Shown here: positions 1 through 9,933 of the stretch, piece after piece
How positions within the stretch are numbered: the stretch's first letter is position 1
Layout of the letters: every line of letters starts with the position of its first letter
Source of the DNA: Pectobacterium fontis
GTDB taxonomy: Bacteria > Pseudomonadota > Gammaproteobacteria > Enterobacterales > Enterobacteriaceae
Direction of reading: 5' to 3'
Assembly (NCBI RefSeq): GCF_000803215.1
Contig: NZ_JSXC01000038.1
Location: 62,001 to 126,000, forward strand
Length of the DNA: 64,000 nt
Notes under the pieces: model-generated
The model's database searches: none
What the model saw: the letters and a program-made list of their open reading frames with translations, nothing else
What the model was told of the DNA's origin: nothing
Made by a program: the position numbers and the translations under genes

Positions 1-721
1 CGAAATTCTGGAAGCCTCTGACGGTATCATGGTTGCCCGTGGCGATCTGGGCGTTGAGATTCCGGTTGAAGAAGTGATCTTCGCGCAGAAGATGATGATC
101 GAAAAATGTAATAAGGCACGCAAAGTGGTGATCACCGCCACACAAATGCTGGATTCCATGATCAAAAACCCACGCCCTACCCGCGCTGAAGCAGGCGATG
201 TCGCTAACGCCATCATCGACGGCACCGATGCCGTGATGCTGTCTGGTGAAAGTGCGAAAGGTAAATATCCGCTGGAGTCCGTTACCATTATGGCAACGAT
301 TTGTCAGCGTACTGATTCTGTGATGAAAAGCCGTTTAGATACCATCAAAACACCAGGCATACTGCGTATCACTGAAGCCGTCTGCCGTGGTGCAGTAGAA
401 ACCGCAGAAAATCTGAATGCACCACTGATTGTCGTTGCAACCAACGGCGGTAAGTCTGCTAAATCTATTCGTAAATATTTCCCGAATGCCCGCATTCTGG
501 CGCTGACAACCAACGACGTCACCGCGCGTCAACTGCTGCTGAGCAAAGGGATTGACACGCTGCTGGTGAAGGAAATCGCCTCTACCGATGATTTCTACCG
601 CATTGGTAAAGAAGCCGCGCTGAACACCGGTCACGCGCAAGCTGGCGATGTTGTTGTTATGGTCTCTGGCGCACTGGTTTCCAGCGGCACCACCAATACC
701 GCTTCCGTACATCGCCTCTGA
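1..721 (+). CDS. pykF: Pyruvate kinase I, C-terminal part (5' end outside window)
   Basis: Converts phosphoenolpyruvate and ADP to pyruvate and ATP at the end of glycolysis, in the cytoplasm. The reading frame is open from base 2, so only about the last 239 residues of a roughly 470-residue enzyme are here. The window starts inside the catalytic barrel: the metal/phosphate-binding stretch [10 protein letters not shown] and the helix [19 protein letters not shown] are intact. The C-terminal domain ends in [12 protein letters not shown], which in type I (PykF) enzymes belongs to the fructose-1,6-bisphosphate effector region. Position next to lpp and ldtE matches E. coli pykF. The promoter lies outside the window, so regulation cannot be judged. 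Confidence 0.97.
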   Translation, partial: EILEASDGIMVARGDLGVEIPVEEVIFAQKMMIEKCNKARKVVITATQMLDSMIKNPRPTRAEAGDVANAIIDGTDAVMLSGESAKGKYPLESVTIMATICQRTDSVMKSRLDTIKTPGILRITEAVCRGAVETAENLNAPLIVVATNGGKSAKSIRKYFPNARILALTTNDVTARQLLLSKGIDTLLVKEIASTDDFYRIGKEAALNTGHAQAGDVVVMVSGALVSSGTTNTASVHRL

Positions 722-743
722 TCCCAAACATCAGATCGATAAA

Positions 744-766
744 AGCGCCTTTATGGCGCTTTTTTT
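744..766 (+). terminator. Rho-independent terminator of pykF
   Basis: AGCGCC, loop TTTAT, GGCGCT, then six or more T residues, 23 bases after the pykF stop. Confidence 0.9.
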
Positions 767-960
767 ATATTCTGAAACGACTTTCTACAGTGCGATAACC
801 TAATTAATGCGATTGCGTAACACGCCGTTTTAATAGTCTAAAGCCTCGGAGTTATCCGATAAAAATAGCGCTGTTTTCCTTACTTTTTTAATGAATAGGT
901 AAAACTCGCTGTTTCTTTGAGCGAACGATCAAAATTAAGCATGTTCTCATCAAAAATTTA

Positions 961-1271
<311 letters not shown>

Positions 1272-1291
1272 TCGAACTGGTTAAGTAGTGA

Positions 1292-1321
1292 AAATGGCGC
1301 ACATTGTGCGCCATTTTTTTT
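1292..1321 (+). terminator. Rho-independent terminator of lpp
   Basis: An 11-bp stem (AAATGGCGCAC pairing with GTGCGCCATTT), 3-base loop, then a run of T residues, 20 bases after the lpp stop. Confidence 0.93.
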
Positions 1322-1450
1322 GCCTTCATTTTGCTTGCTCTGCTTTCCTTTCAATCCGTTTTCCACGCTGCCGAACCCTATTCCACTCAGCCCTTCACCT
1401 CTGAGCCAGCACAGATGCGCCTAGACGCATCTGAACGGTTTATTTCGTCA

Positions 1451-2473
1451 TTAACGAGCGGTGGTACTGATAGCGGTAATCGGCGCAGTCTGATGCGTAT
1501 CAGGCGTTTCTGGCGCTGATTCTCCAGGGGGCTGGTAGGTATTAATATCTTGCCCTACGCTAACCACAATCGGCATGCCGGAACGGCGCACAATCGCATC
1601 AGCAACGGCTTTACTGTCCGTCTCCGCATCCTTAACAAACTTTTGCGTCTTCGCCGACAGCGGAATCTTCATCGTCTGTGGATCGTCCTTATCGGTCTTC
1701 GACAACGGCTGATGCACTTCAACGTAGCGTTTGCCGTCCGGTTCAACGGAGGTTTTAATCGCATCGTTAACGATCTGCACTCGTGTACCGACGGGCGCCT
1801 GGTCAAACAACGCCTTGATGTCATCAGCGCGCAGACGAATGCAGCCGGAACTTACGCGCATACCGATACCAAAATTCGCGTTTGTACCATGCAGCAGGTA
1901 AACGCCACCGTGTGCTGACAGGCGCAGGGCGTGTAGCCCCATCGGATTATCTGGACCAGCCGGAACCACTGCGGGCAGTTTAATGCCCTGCTCTTCGAGA
2001 TAATGCTTACGAATATTCGCCGTTGGCGTCCAGGTCGGATTCTCACGTTTCTCACTAATGCTGGTCGTCATCAGCGGCGTAGTACGTCCCAGTTGACCGA
2101 TGCCAATCGGGTAAACGATGACAGTGTTCTTCCCTTTCGGGTAGTAATAGAGACGTAGTTCCGCCAGATTGACCACTATGCCTTCACGCGGGGTGTCCGG
2201 CAGTAGCATTTGTGTCGGGACCGTGAGTGTAGAACCCGCAGTCGGCAGATAAGGATCCACGCCAGGATTCGCTTCCATCATGCCCAATAGGCCAATCTTG
2301 AAATCCGCAGCGATAGCTTCCAGTGGACGACCATCATTGGGGACCGTGTAAGCGATATTTTCGCCGATAAGGCGGCTATTGGGTGGCGGTAACGGATATT
2401 CCGTCGCTTTGGCGGCTGTGCTTGCCAGATATGTCGCAAAGGCCATACCAAGTAAAGTTAACGCGCGTTTCAT
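1451..2473 (-). CDS. ldtE: L,D-transpeptidase (LdtE/YnhG family)
   Basis: Periplasmic enzyme that makes 3-3 (mDap-mDap) peptidoglycan cross-links; paralogs in the family anchor Lpp. Signal peptide at residues 1-23, a LysM-like peptidoglycan-binding domain at about 40-90 (AYTVPNDGRPLEAIA to STLTVPTQML), then a YkuD catalytic domain at about 98-235. The catalytic motif HGTNANFGIGMRVSSGCIRLR is complete, with nucleophile Cys211 and His195. The Ala/Pro/Thr-rich tail after residue 300 has no recognisable fold. The position between lpp and sufE is that of E. coli ldtE, so I prefer LdtE over its LdtA/B/C paralogs. The ATG start directly precedes the signal peptide. Confidence 0.93.
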   Translation of the reverse strand: MKRALTLLGMAFATYLASTAAKATEYPLPPPNSRLIGENIAYTVPNDGRPLEAIAADFKIGLLGMMEANPGVDPYLPTAGSTLTVPTQMLLPDTPREGIVVNLAELRLYYYPKGKNTVIVYPIGIGQLGRTTPLMTTSISEKRENPTWTPTANIRKHYLEEQGIKLPAVVPAGPDNPMGLHALRLSAHGGVYLLHGTNANFGIGMRVSSGCIRLRADDIKALFDQAPVGTRVQIVNDAIKTSVEPDGKRYVEVHQPLSKTDKDDPQTMKIPLSAKTQKFVKDAETDSKAVADAIVRRSGMPIVVSVGQDINTYQPPGESAPETPDTHQTAPITAISTTAR

Positions 2474-2919
2474 ATTAGGATCCCTACATCACGTCTAACA
2501 TATTAATTATCAACAACATCCGGTCTATACCCAGAATGCCGTATTCGGCTATACCCTGTTTACCCGTCATGCTTCAAGCTGGCGATGTCTTCGCTTCGCG
2601 GCAACCTGAGTTATTCAGGGGATTTCTCGTGTTAATACGGTTATTGCTGCCCTTTTCCACCGAACGTGGGTATATATTAGCATTGTTGTAACAAAAGAAT
2701 ATTTTATTTAAAAATCAATCTATTGATATTCAATTCTTTACAAAGCAGAGTCAGCATAAAATTTAACGGGAAATAAATATACGGGATGAATTCTGAAATA
2801 TCAGCGAGTTAATAAATGAAAGGAAATACAATACTGTACCGCAGGTAAACATCGATAAACAAAAAGGCACTGGACGTTATTTTCGTCACAGCGCCTTACA
2901 TGCAGAAGAACCAGAAAAA
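2474..2919. other. Intergenic region between sufE and ldtE
   Basis: No gene is visible. The left part (about 2560-2625) contains a stretch beginning ACCCGTCATGCTTCAAGC that looks like a decayed copy of a dispersed enterobacterial intergenic repeat. The right part holds the suf terminator. The middle is AT-rich and presumably carries the ldtE promoter, which I cannot place exactly. Confidence 0.5.
2557..2897 (-). terminator. Terminator of the suf operon (hairpin at 2865-2897)
   Basis: On the minus strand, 22 bases after the sufE stop, AAGGCGCTG...GACG and CGTC...CAGTGCCTT form an imperfect stem around an AAAATAA loop, followed by TTTTTG. The hairpin itself occupies 2865-2897; the region to its left is transcribed only on readthrough. 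Confidence 0.7.
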
Positions 2920-3336
2920 TTAGATCAATGCCGCAGCATGTGCACGAATCGCACGCAGCATCGCCTCAAGCCCCTGAGAGCGGGATGGCGTCAAGTGTTG
3001 ATTCAACGCCAGCGATTCAAAGAATGGCCGCACATCCAGCTCAACAATCTCCCGCGCTGTCAGCCCGTGATACAGGCTGAAAACCACCGCAATCAGCCCC
3101 TTCACAATCGCGGCATCGCTATCGCCGTGCAGGACGATAATGCCCTGCTCATCAGGCTGCGCCACAATCCAAACCTGACTCTGGCACCCGGCAATCAGGT
3201 TATCCGAATTGCGCCACTCATCCGGCAGCGGATCAAGACGTTCACCTAACTCAATGATATAGAGATACTTTTCTTCCCAATCATTACAACGCGCAAAATT
3301 GCGCGCCAGTTTCTGCGGTTCTGGCAGACTCGCCAT
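2920..3336 (-). CDS. sufE: Sulfur acceptor protein SufE
   Basis: Takes persulfide sulfur from the desulfurase SufS and passes it to the SufBCD scaffold, enhancing SufS activity. It has 138 residues, as in E. coli. The acceptor cysteine is Cys51 in the loop [10 protein letters not shown], as in the family. It is the last gene of sufABCDSE, starting 32 bases after the sufS stop with an AGGAGG-like site (GGGGAGGAAAAC) before the ATG. The hairpin about 22 bases after the stop closes the operon. Confidence 0.97.
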   Translation of the reverse strand: MASLPEPQKLARNFARCNDWEEKYLYIIELGERLDPLPDEWRNSDNLIAGCQSQVWIVAQPDEQGIIVLHGDSDAAIVKGLIAVVFSLYHGLTAREIVELDVRPFFESLALNQHLTPSRSQGLEAMLRAIRAHAAALI

Positions 3337-3368
3337 GTTTTCCTCCCCGAACAGTACGCGCGCGGCGC

Positions 3369-4595
3369 TTAACTGCCCAGTAATCGATGGATACGTTGCA
3401 ATCCGGCAACCAGCCGGTCAATTTCTTCGCGTGTAGTATAAACGGCCAGCGAGGCGCGGCACATACTGGGAACACCATAGTGTTCCATCAGCGGCATCGC
3501 GCAGTGGTGGCCGGTGCGAATCGCAATACCGTACCGATCGAGGAAACTTCCGACATCATAGGCGTGGTGCTGCCCAAGATTAAATGCAATAACGCCGTGA
3601 CGCTCAGCGGGGCCGTACAACGTCAGGTCAGGCACCTGCGTTAACGCTTCCAGCGCGTACTGCATCAGCGAGGATTCATAACGTTGAATGTCTTCACGTC
3701 CCAGCGCGGTCATATAGTCCAACGCGGCACCTAAGCCCATGATACCGCCCGTATTGGGCGAACCCGCTTCAAAGCGCCACGGTGAATCAGCATAGGTGGT
3801 GCCCGTACGCAGGCTAACCTGACGAATCATCGCCCCGCCGCCTTCCCACGGCGGCATGGCCTGAAGCAGATCGCGCTTGCCATACAGCACACCGATACCG
3901 GACGGGCCATAAATCTTATGTCCTGAGAAGACAAAGAAATCGCAGTCCAGATCCTGTACATCAACAGGTTGGTGCATAATCGACTGCGCACCATCGACCA
4001 ATACCACCGCGCCCGCCGCTTTTGCCTGTGCAATCATGGCCTTCACCGGGTTCAATGTACCCAGCACGTTGGATACCTGCGTCACTGCCAGCAGGCGAGT
4101 ACGCTCATCCAGCAGGGTGGGAAGCTGCGCAACATCCAGCGTGCCATCGTCGGCTAGCGGCAATACACGCACCTCAACGCCACGCGCTTGTGCCAGCATC
4201 TGCCAGGGAACAATATTCGCGTGATGTTCCATCTCGGTGATAATCAGGTTATCGCCCGGCTGGATGAAGGTACGGCCATAGCTGTTAGCCACCAGATTGA
4301 TGGCTTCCGTCGTCCCGCGTACAAAGACGATCTCTTCTACCGACGCGGCATTGATAAAGGAGGCTACCTTTTCACGCACGGCTTCCATCGCGCTGGTCGC
4401 CTGTGCGCTCAGCGTATGAATGCCGCGATGCACCGCGGCATATTCATGACGATAGAATTCTGCTTCGCGATTGATAACCGAATGCGGCTTTTGCGCACTC
4501 GCCGCGCTATCAAGATAGGCTAACGGCTGACCGTTAACCTCACTTGCCAGCACCGGAAAATCGGCTCTAACCCGCTCAATGGGATAACTCATCAT
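3369..4595 (-). CDS. sufS: Cysteine desulfurase SufS (group II)
   Basis: PLP enzyme that removes sulfur from L-cysteine as an enzyme-bound persulfide for the Suf Fe-S assembly system under oxidative stress or iron limitation. 408 residues. The PLP lysine lies in [13 protein letters not shown] (Lys227). The persulfide cysteine is in [11 protein letters not shown] (about residue 364), and the short loop around it is typical of SufS rather than IscS. The GTG-free ATG-ATG start at 4595/4592 overlaps the sufD stop by ATGA, indicating translational coupling. The E. coli protein would align with either ATG. Confidence 0.97.
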   Translation of the reverse strand: MMSYPIERVRADFPVLASEVNGQPLAYLDSAASAQKPHSVINREAEFYRHEYAAVHRGIHTLSAQATSAMEAVREKVASFINAASVEEIVFVRGTTEAINLVANSYGRTFIQPGDNLIITEMEHHANIVPWQMLAQARGVEVRVLPLADDGTLDVAQLPTLLDERTRLLAVTQVSNVLGTLNPVKAMIAQAKAAGAVVLVDGAQSIMHQPVDVQDLDCDFFVFSGHKIYGPSGIGVLYGKRDLLQAMPPWEGGGAMIRQVSLRTGTTYADSPWRFEAGSPNTGGIMGLGAALDYMTALGREDIQRYESSLMQYALEALTQVPDLTLYGPAERHGVIAFNLGQHHAYDVGSFLDRYGIAIRTGHHCAMPLMEHYGVPSMCRASLAVYTTREEIDRLVAGLQRIHRLLGS

Positions 4596-5938
4596 ACCGC
4601 CTTGCCGGCATTCGCCAGCGCATTTGGCAAACGCTGCGCGATACGTTGCAGAACCACATCTCGCAGAGACTCGTTTTCAATCGCTTCTGTGACCTCCGCC
4701 GCAAAAGCGAAGATGATCATCTGCTGCGCATCCTGCTGCGTAATCCCGCGAGAGCGCAGATAGAACAGTTGCTCTTCATCCATACGGCCAATAGTGGCAC
4801 CGTGGCTGCACTTCACATCATCCGCATAGATTTCAAGCTGTGGCTTGGTGTCGACCTCAGCCAGACGGCCCAGCAGCAGGTTGTTGTTGGTCATCTGACC
4901 GTCGGTTTTCAGCGCATGCGGCGCAACCTTGATCATGCCGTTAAATACCGCTTTGGCACGATCATTGACGATGACTTTATGCAACTGGCGGCTTTCGCCA
5001 TAGCCCTGATTATGCTCCAGATACGTTCGCGTATCGCACACTTCACTGCCGACAGGCAGAATCAGGCTGTTCATGGACAGATTGGTGCCTTCGCCGTTCA
5101 ACTGACCGCTGGTGTTATGGCGCGTCAACCCCGCACCCAGCAGGAAGCTATGGCTGCAAACGCGCGCATCGCGTGCTAATACCAGATCGTTATGCGCAAA
5201 GTGGTAGCTCGCCGCCGCTTCAAACGCCAGCTTATAGTGGCTAACCTGGCTATTTTCCGCCGCATTTACCGTCAGGCGCGCGCCAGTGAAGTGGGCATGT
5301 TCATTCAGGCTGACATAATGCTCGATAATTTCCGCACTCGCGCCACGCTCAACGTTTAGATGATGACGATGATGAACGGTGTTCAAGGCCGACGCCTGGC
5401 TGCTGTTGATATGCAGCAGATAAAGCGGTTTTTCCGCCTGCTGCCCGGCAGCCAGACGAATCAGCGTACTTTCGCTGGCCAAACTTTCGGTCAGATGCAG
5501 GAACACTTCAGACTGAATGGCAGCGGGCAGCACGCCATGCGCACGCGATGCCTGTACATCAACCTGATAAGGCCCCCAAGCGCTGTCGCTGAGTTCAGCG
5601 TTAAACACGCCATCGACAAACACCAGACGCCAGCTATCCACTGGCAAGGCCAATGCATCCACCGTCGCACGATCGATAGACTGTGCCTGCGGGGCGACAA
5701 ATGCGTTGCTCAGCAAGCCATCCAGCGGCGTGTATTTCCAGTGCTCATGCTTACGGTGCGGTAAGCCAAGGCGTATCACGTCCTGCCAGTGTTGGTTTGC
5801 ATCTTCAGAACGGCGTGACGCATCACGCTCAAACAGGCTATGCCATTGCTGCAACGCCTGTTCCTGCTTCTGTGCGACGCTGGTTTTACCCGCCACGTTA
5901 TTGTTCGTCACCTTATTGCTCGTCGGTAAGCCAGCCAT
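4592..5938 (-). CDS. sufD: Fe-S assembly scaffold subunit SufD
   Basis: Partner of SufB and SufC in the SufBC2D scaffold; needed for iron acquisition during cluster assembly. 448 residues, about 25 more than E. coli SufD. The extra residues are mostly a Lys/Asn/Gln-rich stretch near positions 8-27, after the conserved MAGLPTSN start and before the QQWHSLFE helix. The C-terminal beta-helix core ([21 protein letters not shown]) is well conserved. It overlaps sufC by 26 bases and sufS by 4. The N-terminal expansion could mean a later start, but no better-placed start codon is evident. Confidence 0.96.
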   Translation of the reverse strand: MAGLPTSNKVTNNNVAGKTSVAQKQEQALQQWHSLFERDASRRSEDANQHWQDVIRLGLPHRKHEHWKYTPLDGLLSNAFVAPQAQSIDRATVDALALPVDSWRLVFVDGVFNAELSDSAWGPYQVDVQASRAHGVLPAAIQSEVFLHLTESLASESTLIRLAAGQQAEKPLYLLHINSSQASALNTVHHRHHLNVERGASAEIIEHYVSLNEHAHFTGARLTVNAAENSQVSHYKLAFEAAASYHFAHNDLVLARDARVCSHSFLLGAGLTRHNTSGQLNGEGTNLSMNSLILPVGSEVCDTRTYLEHNQGYGESRQLHKVIVNDRAKAVFNGMIKVAPHALKTDGQMTNNNLLLGRLAEVDTKPQLEIYADDVKCSHGATIGRMDEEQLFYLRSRGITQQDAQQMIIFAFAAEVTEAIENESLRDVVLQRIAQRLPNALANAGKAV

Positions 5939-6659
5939 AGCCTTGCTCCTCCAACTGTTTCACCAGCGAGAAATCCCCCGATTTCACAATGCGCCCTTGA
6001 TACAGAACGTGAACGTGATCCGGTTTGATGTAATCCAGAATACGCTGGTAGTGTGTGACGATGATGAACGAGCGTTTACCGTCGCGCAGAGAGTTTACGC
6101 CGTTGGAGACGATCTTCAGCGCATCGATATCCAGACCGGAGTCGGTTTCATCCAGAATGCACAGATCCGGCTCCAGCGCCGCCATTTGCAGAATATCGTT
6201 ACGCTTTTTCTCGCCGCCGGAGAAGCCCACGTTGACCGAACGGGTCAGCAAATCTTCCGGCATATTCAACAGCTTGATTTTCTCTTCGATGAAGTCGGCG
6301 AAATCAAAGCGATCCAGCGGTTCCTGCTCGCGGTATTTACGCACCGCGTTAACAGAGGTTTGCAGGAAGAACTGGTTGCTGACGCCAGGGATCTCTACCG
6401 GATACTGAAACGCCATGAAGACGCCTTCTCCCGCACGATCTTCTGGAGACAACTCCAGCAGATCTTTTCCTTTGAACGTCACCGAACCGTCGGTGATTTC
6501 ATATTCTTCACGTCCAGCCAGCGTCGCGGAGAGGGTACTTTTACCTGATCCGTTCGGCCCCATAATCGCGTGAACTTCACCGGGTTTAATCGTGAGATTA
6601 AGCCCTTTGATGATCGCTTTGCCTTCTACGCTGACTTTTAAATTTTCGATGCTTAACAT
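5913..6659 (-). CDS. sufC: Fe-S assembly ATPase SufC
   Basis: Cytoplasmic ABC-type ATPase that binds SufB and SufD and drives conformational change of the scaffold; it is not a transporter. 248 residues from the chosen ATG. Walker A is GPNGSGKST, the signature is FSGGEKKRND, Walker B is LCILDETDSGLD, and the switch histidine is in IVTHYQR. The start MLSIENLKV matches the family and has the ribosome site AAGGAAT seven bases upstream. A TTG five codons earlier lies inside that site and is unlikely. It sits between sufB and sufD. Confidence 0.97.
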   Translation of the reverse strand: MLSIENLKVSVEGKAIIKGLNLTIKPGEVHAIMGPNGSGKSTLSATLAGREEYEITDGSVTFKGKDLLELSPEDRAGEGVFMAFQYPVEIPGVSNQFFLQTSVNAVRKYREQEPLDRFDFADFIEEKIKLLNMPEDLLTRSVNVGFSGGEKKRNDILQMAALEPDLCILDETDSGLDIDALKIVSNGVNSLRDGKRSFIIVTHYQRILDYIKPDHVHVLYQGRIVKSGDFSLVKQLEEQGYGWLTDEQ

Positions 6660-6756
6660 GCTTATTCCTTCCAACGCTCAATGTGGTGAGCGCTTAATGA
6701 ATTCCGGGACCGATGATTCTCATTATTCGTCTGTGAAAATCCCGGTAACCGCCGAA

Positions 6757-8256
6757 TTAACCCACGCTGTGTTCCAGGCTAATCGCCAGTAACTTTTGTG
6801 CTTCTACCGCAAATTCCAGCGGCAATTCAGAGAAGACGTCTTTACAGAATCCGTTCACGATCATCGAGATGGCGTCATCTTCACTGATCCCGCGTTGCAG
6901 GCAGTAGAACAGTTGGTCTTCGCCAATTTTCGAGGTCGTCGCTTCATGTTCCAACTGCGCGGTATTGTTGCGCACTTCCACGTACGGGAAAGTATGCGCG
7001 CCACACTCGCTACCGATCAGCATGGAGTCACACTGGGTGAAGTTACGGGCGTTGGTCGCGCTCGGCATGATCTTCACCAGACCACGGTAGGTGTTCTCAC
7101 TGCGTCCGGCGGAAATACCTTTAGAAATGATGGTCGAACGGGTGTTCTTACCGATGTGAATCATCTTGGTGCCGGTATCGGCCTGCTGGCGACCGTTGGT
7201 CAAGGCAACCGAGAAAAATTCACCAACGGAGTAATCACCGCGCAGAATAACGCTTGGGTATTTCCAGGTGATCGCGGAGCCGGTTTCTGACTGCGTCCAC
7301 GACATCTTCGAATGCTCGCCGGCACACAGCGCCCGTTTGGTCACAAAGTTGAGGATCCCGCCTTCCGCGTCATCTTTACCGGAGAACCAGTTCTGCACCG
7401 TGGAATATTTCACTTCCGCATTTTTGTTGATGATGACTTCCACCACCGCGGCATGCAGTTGGTAGGTGTCACGCACTGGCGCGGAGCAGCCTTCGATATA
7501 GCTGACATAGCTGTCGTCATCAGCGATCAGGATCGTACGCTCGAACTGACCGGTTTTCGCTGCGTTGATACGGAAATAGGTCGACAGTTCCATCGGGCAG
7601 CGCACGCCTTTCGGGATGTAGACAAACGTGCCGTCAGACGCGACCGCCGAATTCAGCGCCGCAAAGAAGTTATCGTTCGCCGGTACGACCGTGCCGAGAT
7701 ACTGACGCACCAGATCGGGATGTTCCTGAATCGCCTCGCTGAATGAACAGAAGATAATGCCTTTTTCCGCCAGTTCATGCCGATACGTGGTGGCAACCGA
7801 TACCGAGTCGAAAATCGCATCGACCGCCACTTTCTGGCCTTCACGCACAGGAACGCCTAACTGATTAAACGCATTCTCTACTTCGCTGGTCAGGTAATTA
7901 TTCACGTCCGTAATGCCGGATTGCTGCTTGGCGCCTGGCTCAGAGCCGCAGCTATCATCGCAGTTACCGCAGGACGGCGCGGAATAATAGCTATAATCCT
8001 GATAGTCGAGTTTCTCGTAATGGGCTTTCAGCCAATGTGGTTCTTCCATCTCCAGCCACGCTTTGTAGGCATTGAGACGGAATTCCAGCATCCATTCAGG
8101 TTCGTTACGCTTCGCCGAGATCGCCCGCACGACACCTTCATTAATGCCGTGCGCCAGTTCATCGGTTTCCAACTGCGTGAAGAAACCTTCTTTATAGCGT
8201 CCATCACCCATCCAGATCTGGACATCATCAGGTACATCTACCGTGCTACGTGCCAT
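6757..8256 (-). CDS. sufB: Fe-S assembly scaffold subunit SufB
   Basis: Core scaffold on which the Suf system builds Fe-S clusters. 499 residues, close to the E. coli length. The N-terminal cysteine cluster ([14 protein letters not shown], around residue 100) and the C-terminal core ([17 protein letters not shown], then [16 protein letters not shown]) are intact and contain the conserved cysteine and glutamate of the sulfur-transfer/assembly site. It starts 13 bases after sufA and is followed by a 97-base gap before sufC, the widest gap within the operon. Confidence 0.97.
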   Translation of the reverse strand: MARSTVDVPDDVQIWMGDGRYKEGFFTQLETDELAHGINEGVVRAISAKRNEPEWMLEFRLNAYKAWLEMEEPHWLKAHYEKLDYQDYSYYSAPSCGNCDDSCGSEPGAKQQSGITDVNNYLTSEVENAFNQLGVPVREGQKVAVDAIFDSVSVATTYRHELAEKGIIFCSFSEAIQEHPDLVRQYLGTVVPANDNFFAALNSAVASDGTFVYIPKGVRCPMELSTYFRINAAKTGQFERTILIADDDSYVSYIEGCSAPVRDTYQLHAAVVEVIINKNAEVKYSTVQNWFSGKDDAEGGILNFVTKRALCAGEHSKMSWTQSETGSAITWKYPSVILRGDYSVGEFFSVALTNGRQQADTGTKMIHIGKNTRSTIISKGISAGRSENTYRGLVKIMPSATNARNFTQCDSMLIGSECGAHTFPYVEVRNNTAQLEHEATTSKIGEDQLFYCLQRGISEDDAISMIVNGFCKDVFSELPLEFAVEAQKLLAISLEHSVG

Positions 8257-8269
8257 AATTTTTCATCAC

Positions 8270-8641
8270 TTAAATGCCAAAGCTTTCGCCACATCCACAA
8301 GCATGTTGCGCTCTGGGATTATTAAACTTGAATATCTGATTCAGCCCTTCACGGACGAAATCAAGTTCTGTGCCGTCAATGAAAGGCATTGCTTTCAGTG
8401 GGACATACAGTTTTGCGCCATCACGTTCGAAAACCAGATCGTCGGTTTCGAATTCCTGTACCAGATCCAGCACATAGCCGAACCCCGCACAGCCAGATTG
8501 TTTCACACTAAGCCGCAGTCCTTGCACGGCCTCATTCTGCTTCGCCAGATTCTTAATCTGCTTCACGGCGCTGTCTGTCAGCGTCAGTCCTTGCCAGACA
8601 TTTTCATCCAGTGAAAACGTCCCTACATTTTCCGCTTGCAT
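8270..8641 (-). CDS. sufA: A-type Fe-S carrier protein SufA
   Basis: A-type carrier that receives a cluster from SufBC2D and delivers it to apoproteins. 123 residues. The three ligand cysteines are in KQSGCAGFGY and HACGCGESFG at the C terminus, as in all SufA/IscA proteins. It is the first gene of sufABCDSE. The start ATG has GAGG nine bases upstream. The leader between the likely promoter and the start contains an ACCAG-N7-CTGGT inverted repeat (8666-8682). Confidence 0.96.
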   Translation of the reverse strand: MQAENVGTFSLDENVWQGLTLTDSAVKQIKNLAKQNEAVQGLRLSVKQSGCAGFGYVLDLVQEFETDDLVFERDGAKLYVPLKAMPFIDGTELDFVREGLNQIFKFNNPRAQHACGCGESFGI

Positions 8642-9067
8642 ATGGAATACCTCATTGCGTGTGTTACCAGTTTTAGGCTGGTTTCCCCTAATGTTAGTGA
8701 TAATGAAACTAGCTTCAACCTCTTGTTTCGCAGGGCTATTCGTAACATTCGGTTTTTTAGCGAGCCCATAGCGTCATTTTACACCTCTCTAACGCTGCAA
8801 ACAACGTCGCAACAAATCATGCAATTATATGATAATAAAAGAATTTACCTCATTAGTTCGATTCATTTTGGTCAGGTAATAATTATCATCTCGTTATCAT
8901 TATTATAACATTTATTGGTGATACCTATTTATAAAACAGGGAAGGTATATGAAGATTTATGTAATTTTCGATCGTACTTTTGGCGCTAAAGCACATTTTG
9001 CCCATTGATCATGACCTTTTTTATCAATATGATAATGATTATCATTTCATATTCAGGATCGATAACC
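8642..9067. promoter_or_regulatory. sufA / 9068-gene divergent regulatory region
   Basis: This 426-base AT-rich region separates sufA from the divergent gene at 9068. Toward sufA, TTGAAG and TAACAT-like hexamers lie around 8712-8690 on the minus strand, with a half Fur site (GATAATGAAAC) between them. A second candidate Fur site, AGGTAATAATTATCA at 8874-8888, matches 12 of 14 positions of the 15-mer TGATAATNATTATCA. OxyR, IHF and IscR control of sufA is known in E. coli; I cannot place those sites here with confidence. Confidence 0.55.
9030..9044 (+). promoter_or_regulatory. Fur box (perfect 15-mer)
   Basis: TGATAATGATTATCA matches every defined position of the Fur 15-mer TGATAATNATTATCA. 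It ends 23 bases before the ATG of the downstream gene, where it would cover the promoter or transcription start, so iron-dependent repression is expected. Confidence 0.9.
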
Positions 9068-9469
9068 ATGCTTTCCGTGAATGCCTGGCTGCACCATCAG
9101 ATTGACGAATATAAATTTCAGATTCGCGATGCCACCGTTGATTTCTATATGGCGGAAGCACGCCTGAACCGCTCTGGAAGCAATATTGACCATTTACGCC
9201 GCTATCATAACGCTTGCATGGACATGGTTGAACTCTGTCTGAGAAATGGCGATGACGACAGCTATCTGCACGCGCTGGTCAAATTGCACAATCGATTGAT
9301 TAAAGAGATTAATAATGAAGGACGTTGCCACCTCTTTCGGGTGCAAAGCTACTACTTTGCCCGTAACACGCTAAAGTCGATTTGCTATCAGCTAAGCATG
9401 CAAGGCTCGTGGGACAAAGCCACGGCGTTTCAAACGGATTTCGTTAAGCGCGTGCCGTTTCTCCCCTGA
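9068..9469 (+). CDS. Fur-box-controlled protein of unknown function
   Basis: I do not recognise this 133-residue protein. It starts at ATG 9068, with AGGATC at 9055-9060 as ribosome site; an ORF start at 9005 would run through the Fur box and is rejected. The sequence has no signal peptide or membrane segment and looks mostly helical, rich in Leu, His, Arg and Asn (for example NIDHLRRYHNACMDMVELCLRNG). There are four scattered cysteines but no CxxC motif. A terminator follows the stop, so the gene is probably monocistronic. The Fur box and the divergent suf operon suggest a role in iron starvation, but the biochemical function is unknown. Confidence 0.8.
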   Translation: MLSVNAWLHHQIDEYKFQIRDATVDFYMAEARLNRSGSNIDHLRRYHNACMDMVELCLRNGDDDSYLHALVKLHNRLIKEINNEGRCHLFRVQSYYFARNTLKSICYQLSMQGSWDKATAFQTDFVKRVPFLP

Positions 9470-9477
9470 GACATAGC

Positions 9478-9518
9478 CGAACCAGACCCACCAGCAGTCT
9501 GGTTCGTGCTTTGTATTT
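9478..9518 (+). terminator. Terminator between the 9068 gene and menI
   Basis: CGAACCAGAC (9478-9487) pairs with GTCTGGTTCG (9497-9506), followed by TGCTTTGTATTT. It lies in the convergent gap and best serves the plus-strand gene. Confidence 0.75.
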
Positions 9519-9933
9519 ACGGCGTAATCACCGATGTCGTCAGGCGTGAAATACAGCATAAACGATTCTGATTATCAAAAATCTCAATCTGCCACACCTG
9601 GCTACGGCGACCAACGTGCAGCGCTCGGCATACGCCACGCACCTCACCTTCGCGCACCGCTCTCAGGTGATTAGCATTGATCTCCAACCCCACCACCTGC
9701 TGATCGCCTTCAGAACACAGATAGCCCGCTACCGACCCCAGCGATTCCGCCAGCACGACGGACGCGCCGCCGTGCAGTAAGCCAAACGGTTGACGCGTAC
9801 GTGAATCCACTGGCATCACCGCTTCCAGAGCATCATCCGTGATATGGGTATAGCGAATACCAACATGCCCCACCAGACACGCCTGGCTCTGTTGATTAAG
9901 CTGCTCAAGCGTAACCTGCCGTTTCCACAGCAT
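9517..9933 (-). CDS. menI: 1,4-dihydroxy-2-naphthoyl-CoA hydrolase (hotdog thioesterase)
   Basis: YdiI/MenI hydrolyses 1,4-dihydroxy-2-naphthoyl-CoA in menaquinone (and phylloquinone-type) biosynthesis. 138 residues, single hotdog fold. The motif [18 protein letters not shown] carries the family HGG sequence and the catalytic glutamate on the following helix. It is next to ydiJ as in E. coli. Its ATG overlaps the ydiJ stop by one base (TGATG), so it is translationally coupled to ydiJ. Confidence 0.94.
   Translation of the reverse strand: MLWKRQVTLEQLNQQSQACLVGHVGIRYTHITDDALEAVMPVDSRTRQPFGLLHGGASVVLAESLGSVAGYLCSEGDQQVVGLEINANHLRAVREGEVRGVCRALHVGRRSQVWQIEIFDNQNRLCCISRLTTSVITP

Noticed and set aside
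5706-6548. 280-residue open frame on the plus strand
   Set aside because: Antisense to sufC and the sufD start; no ribosome site or recognisable domain.
8666-8682. ACCAG-N7-CTGGT repeat as an IscR type 2 site for sufA
   Set aside because: The CC-to-GG spacing is 11 rather than the 13 of the IscR type 2 motif, and it lies within about 40 bases of the start codon; more likely a leader hairpin.
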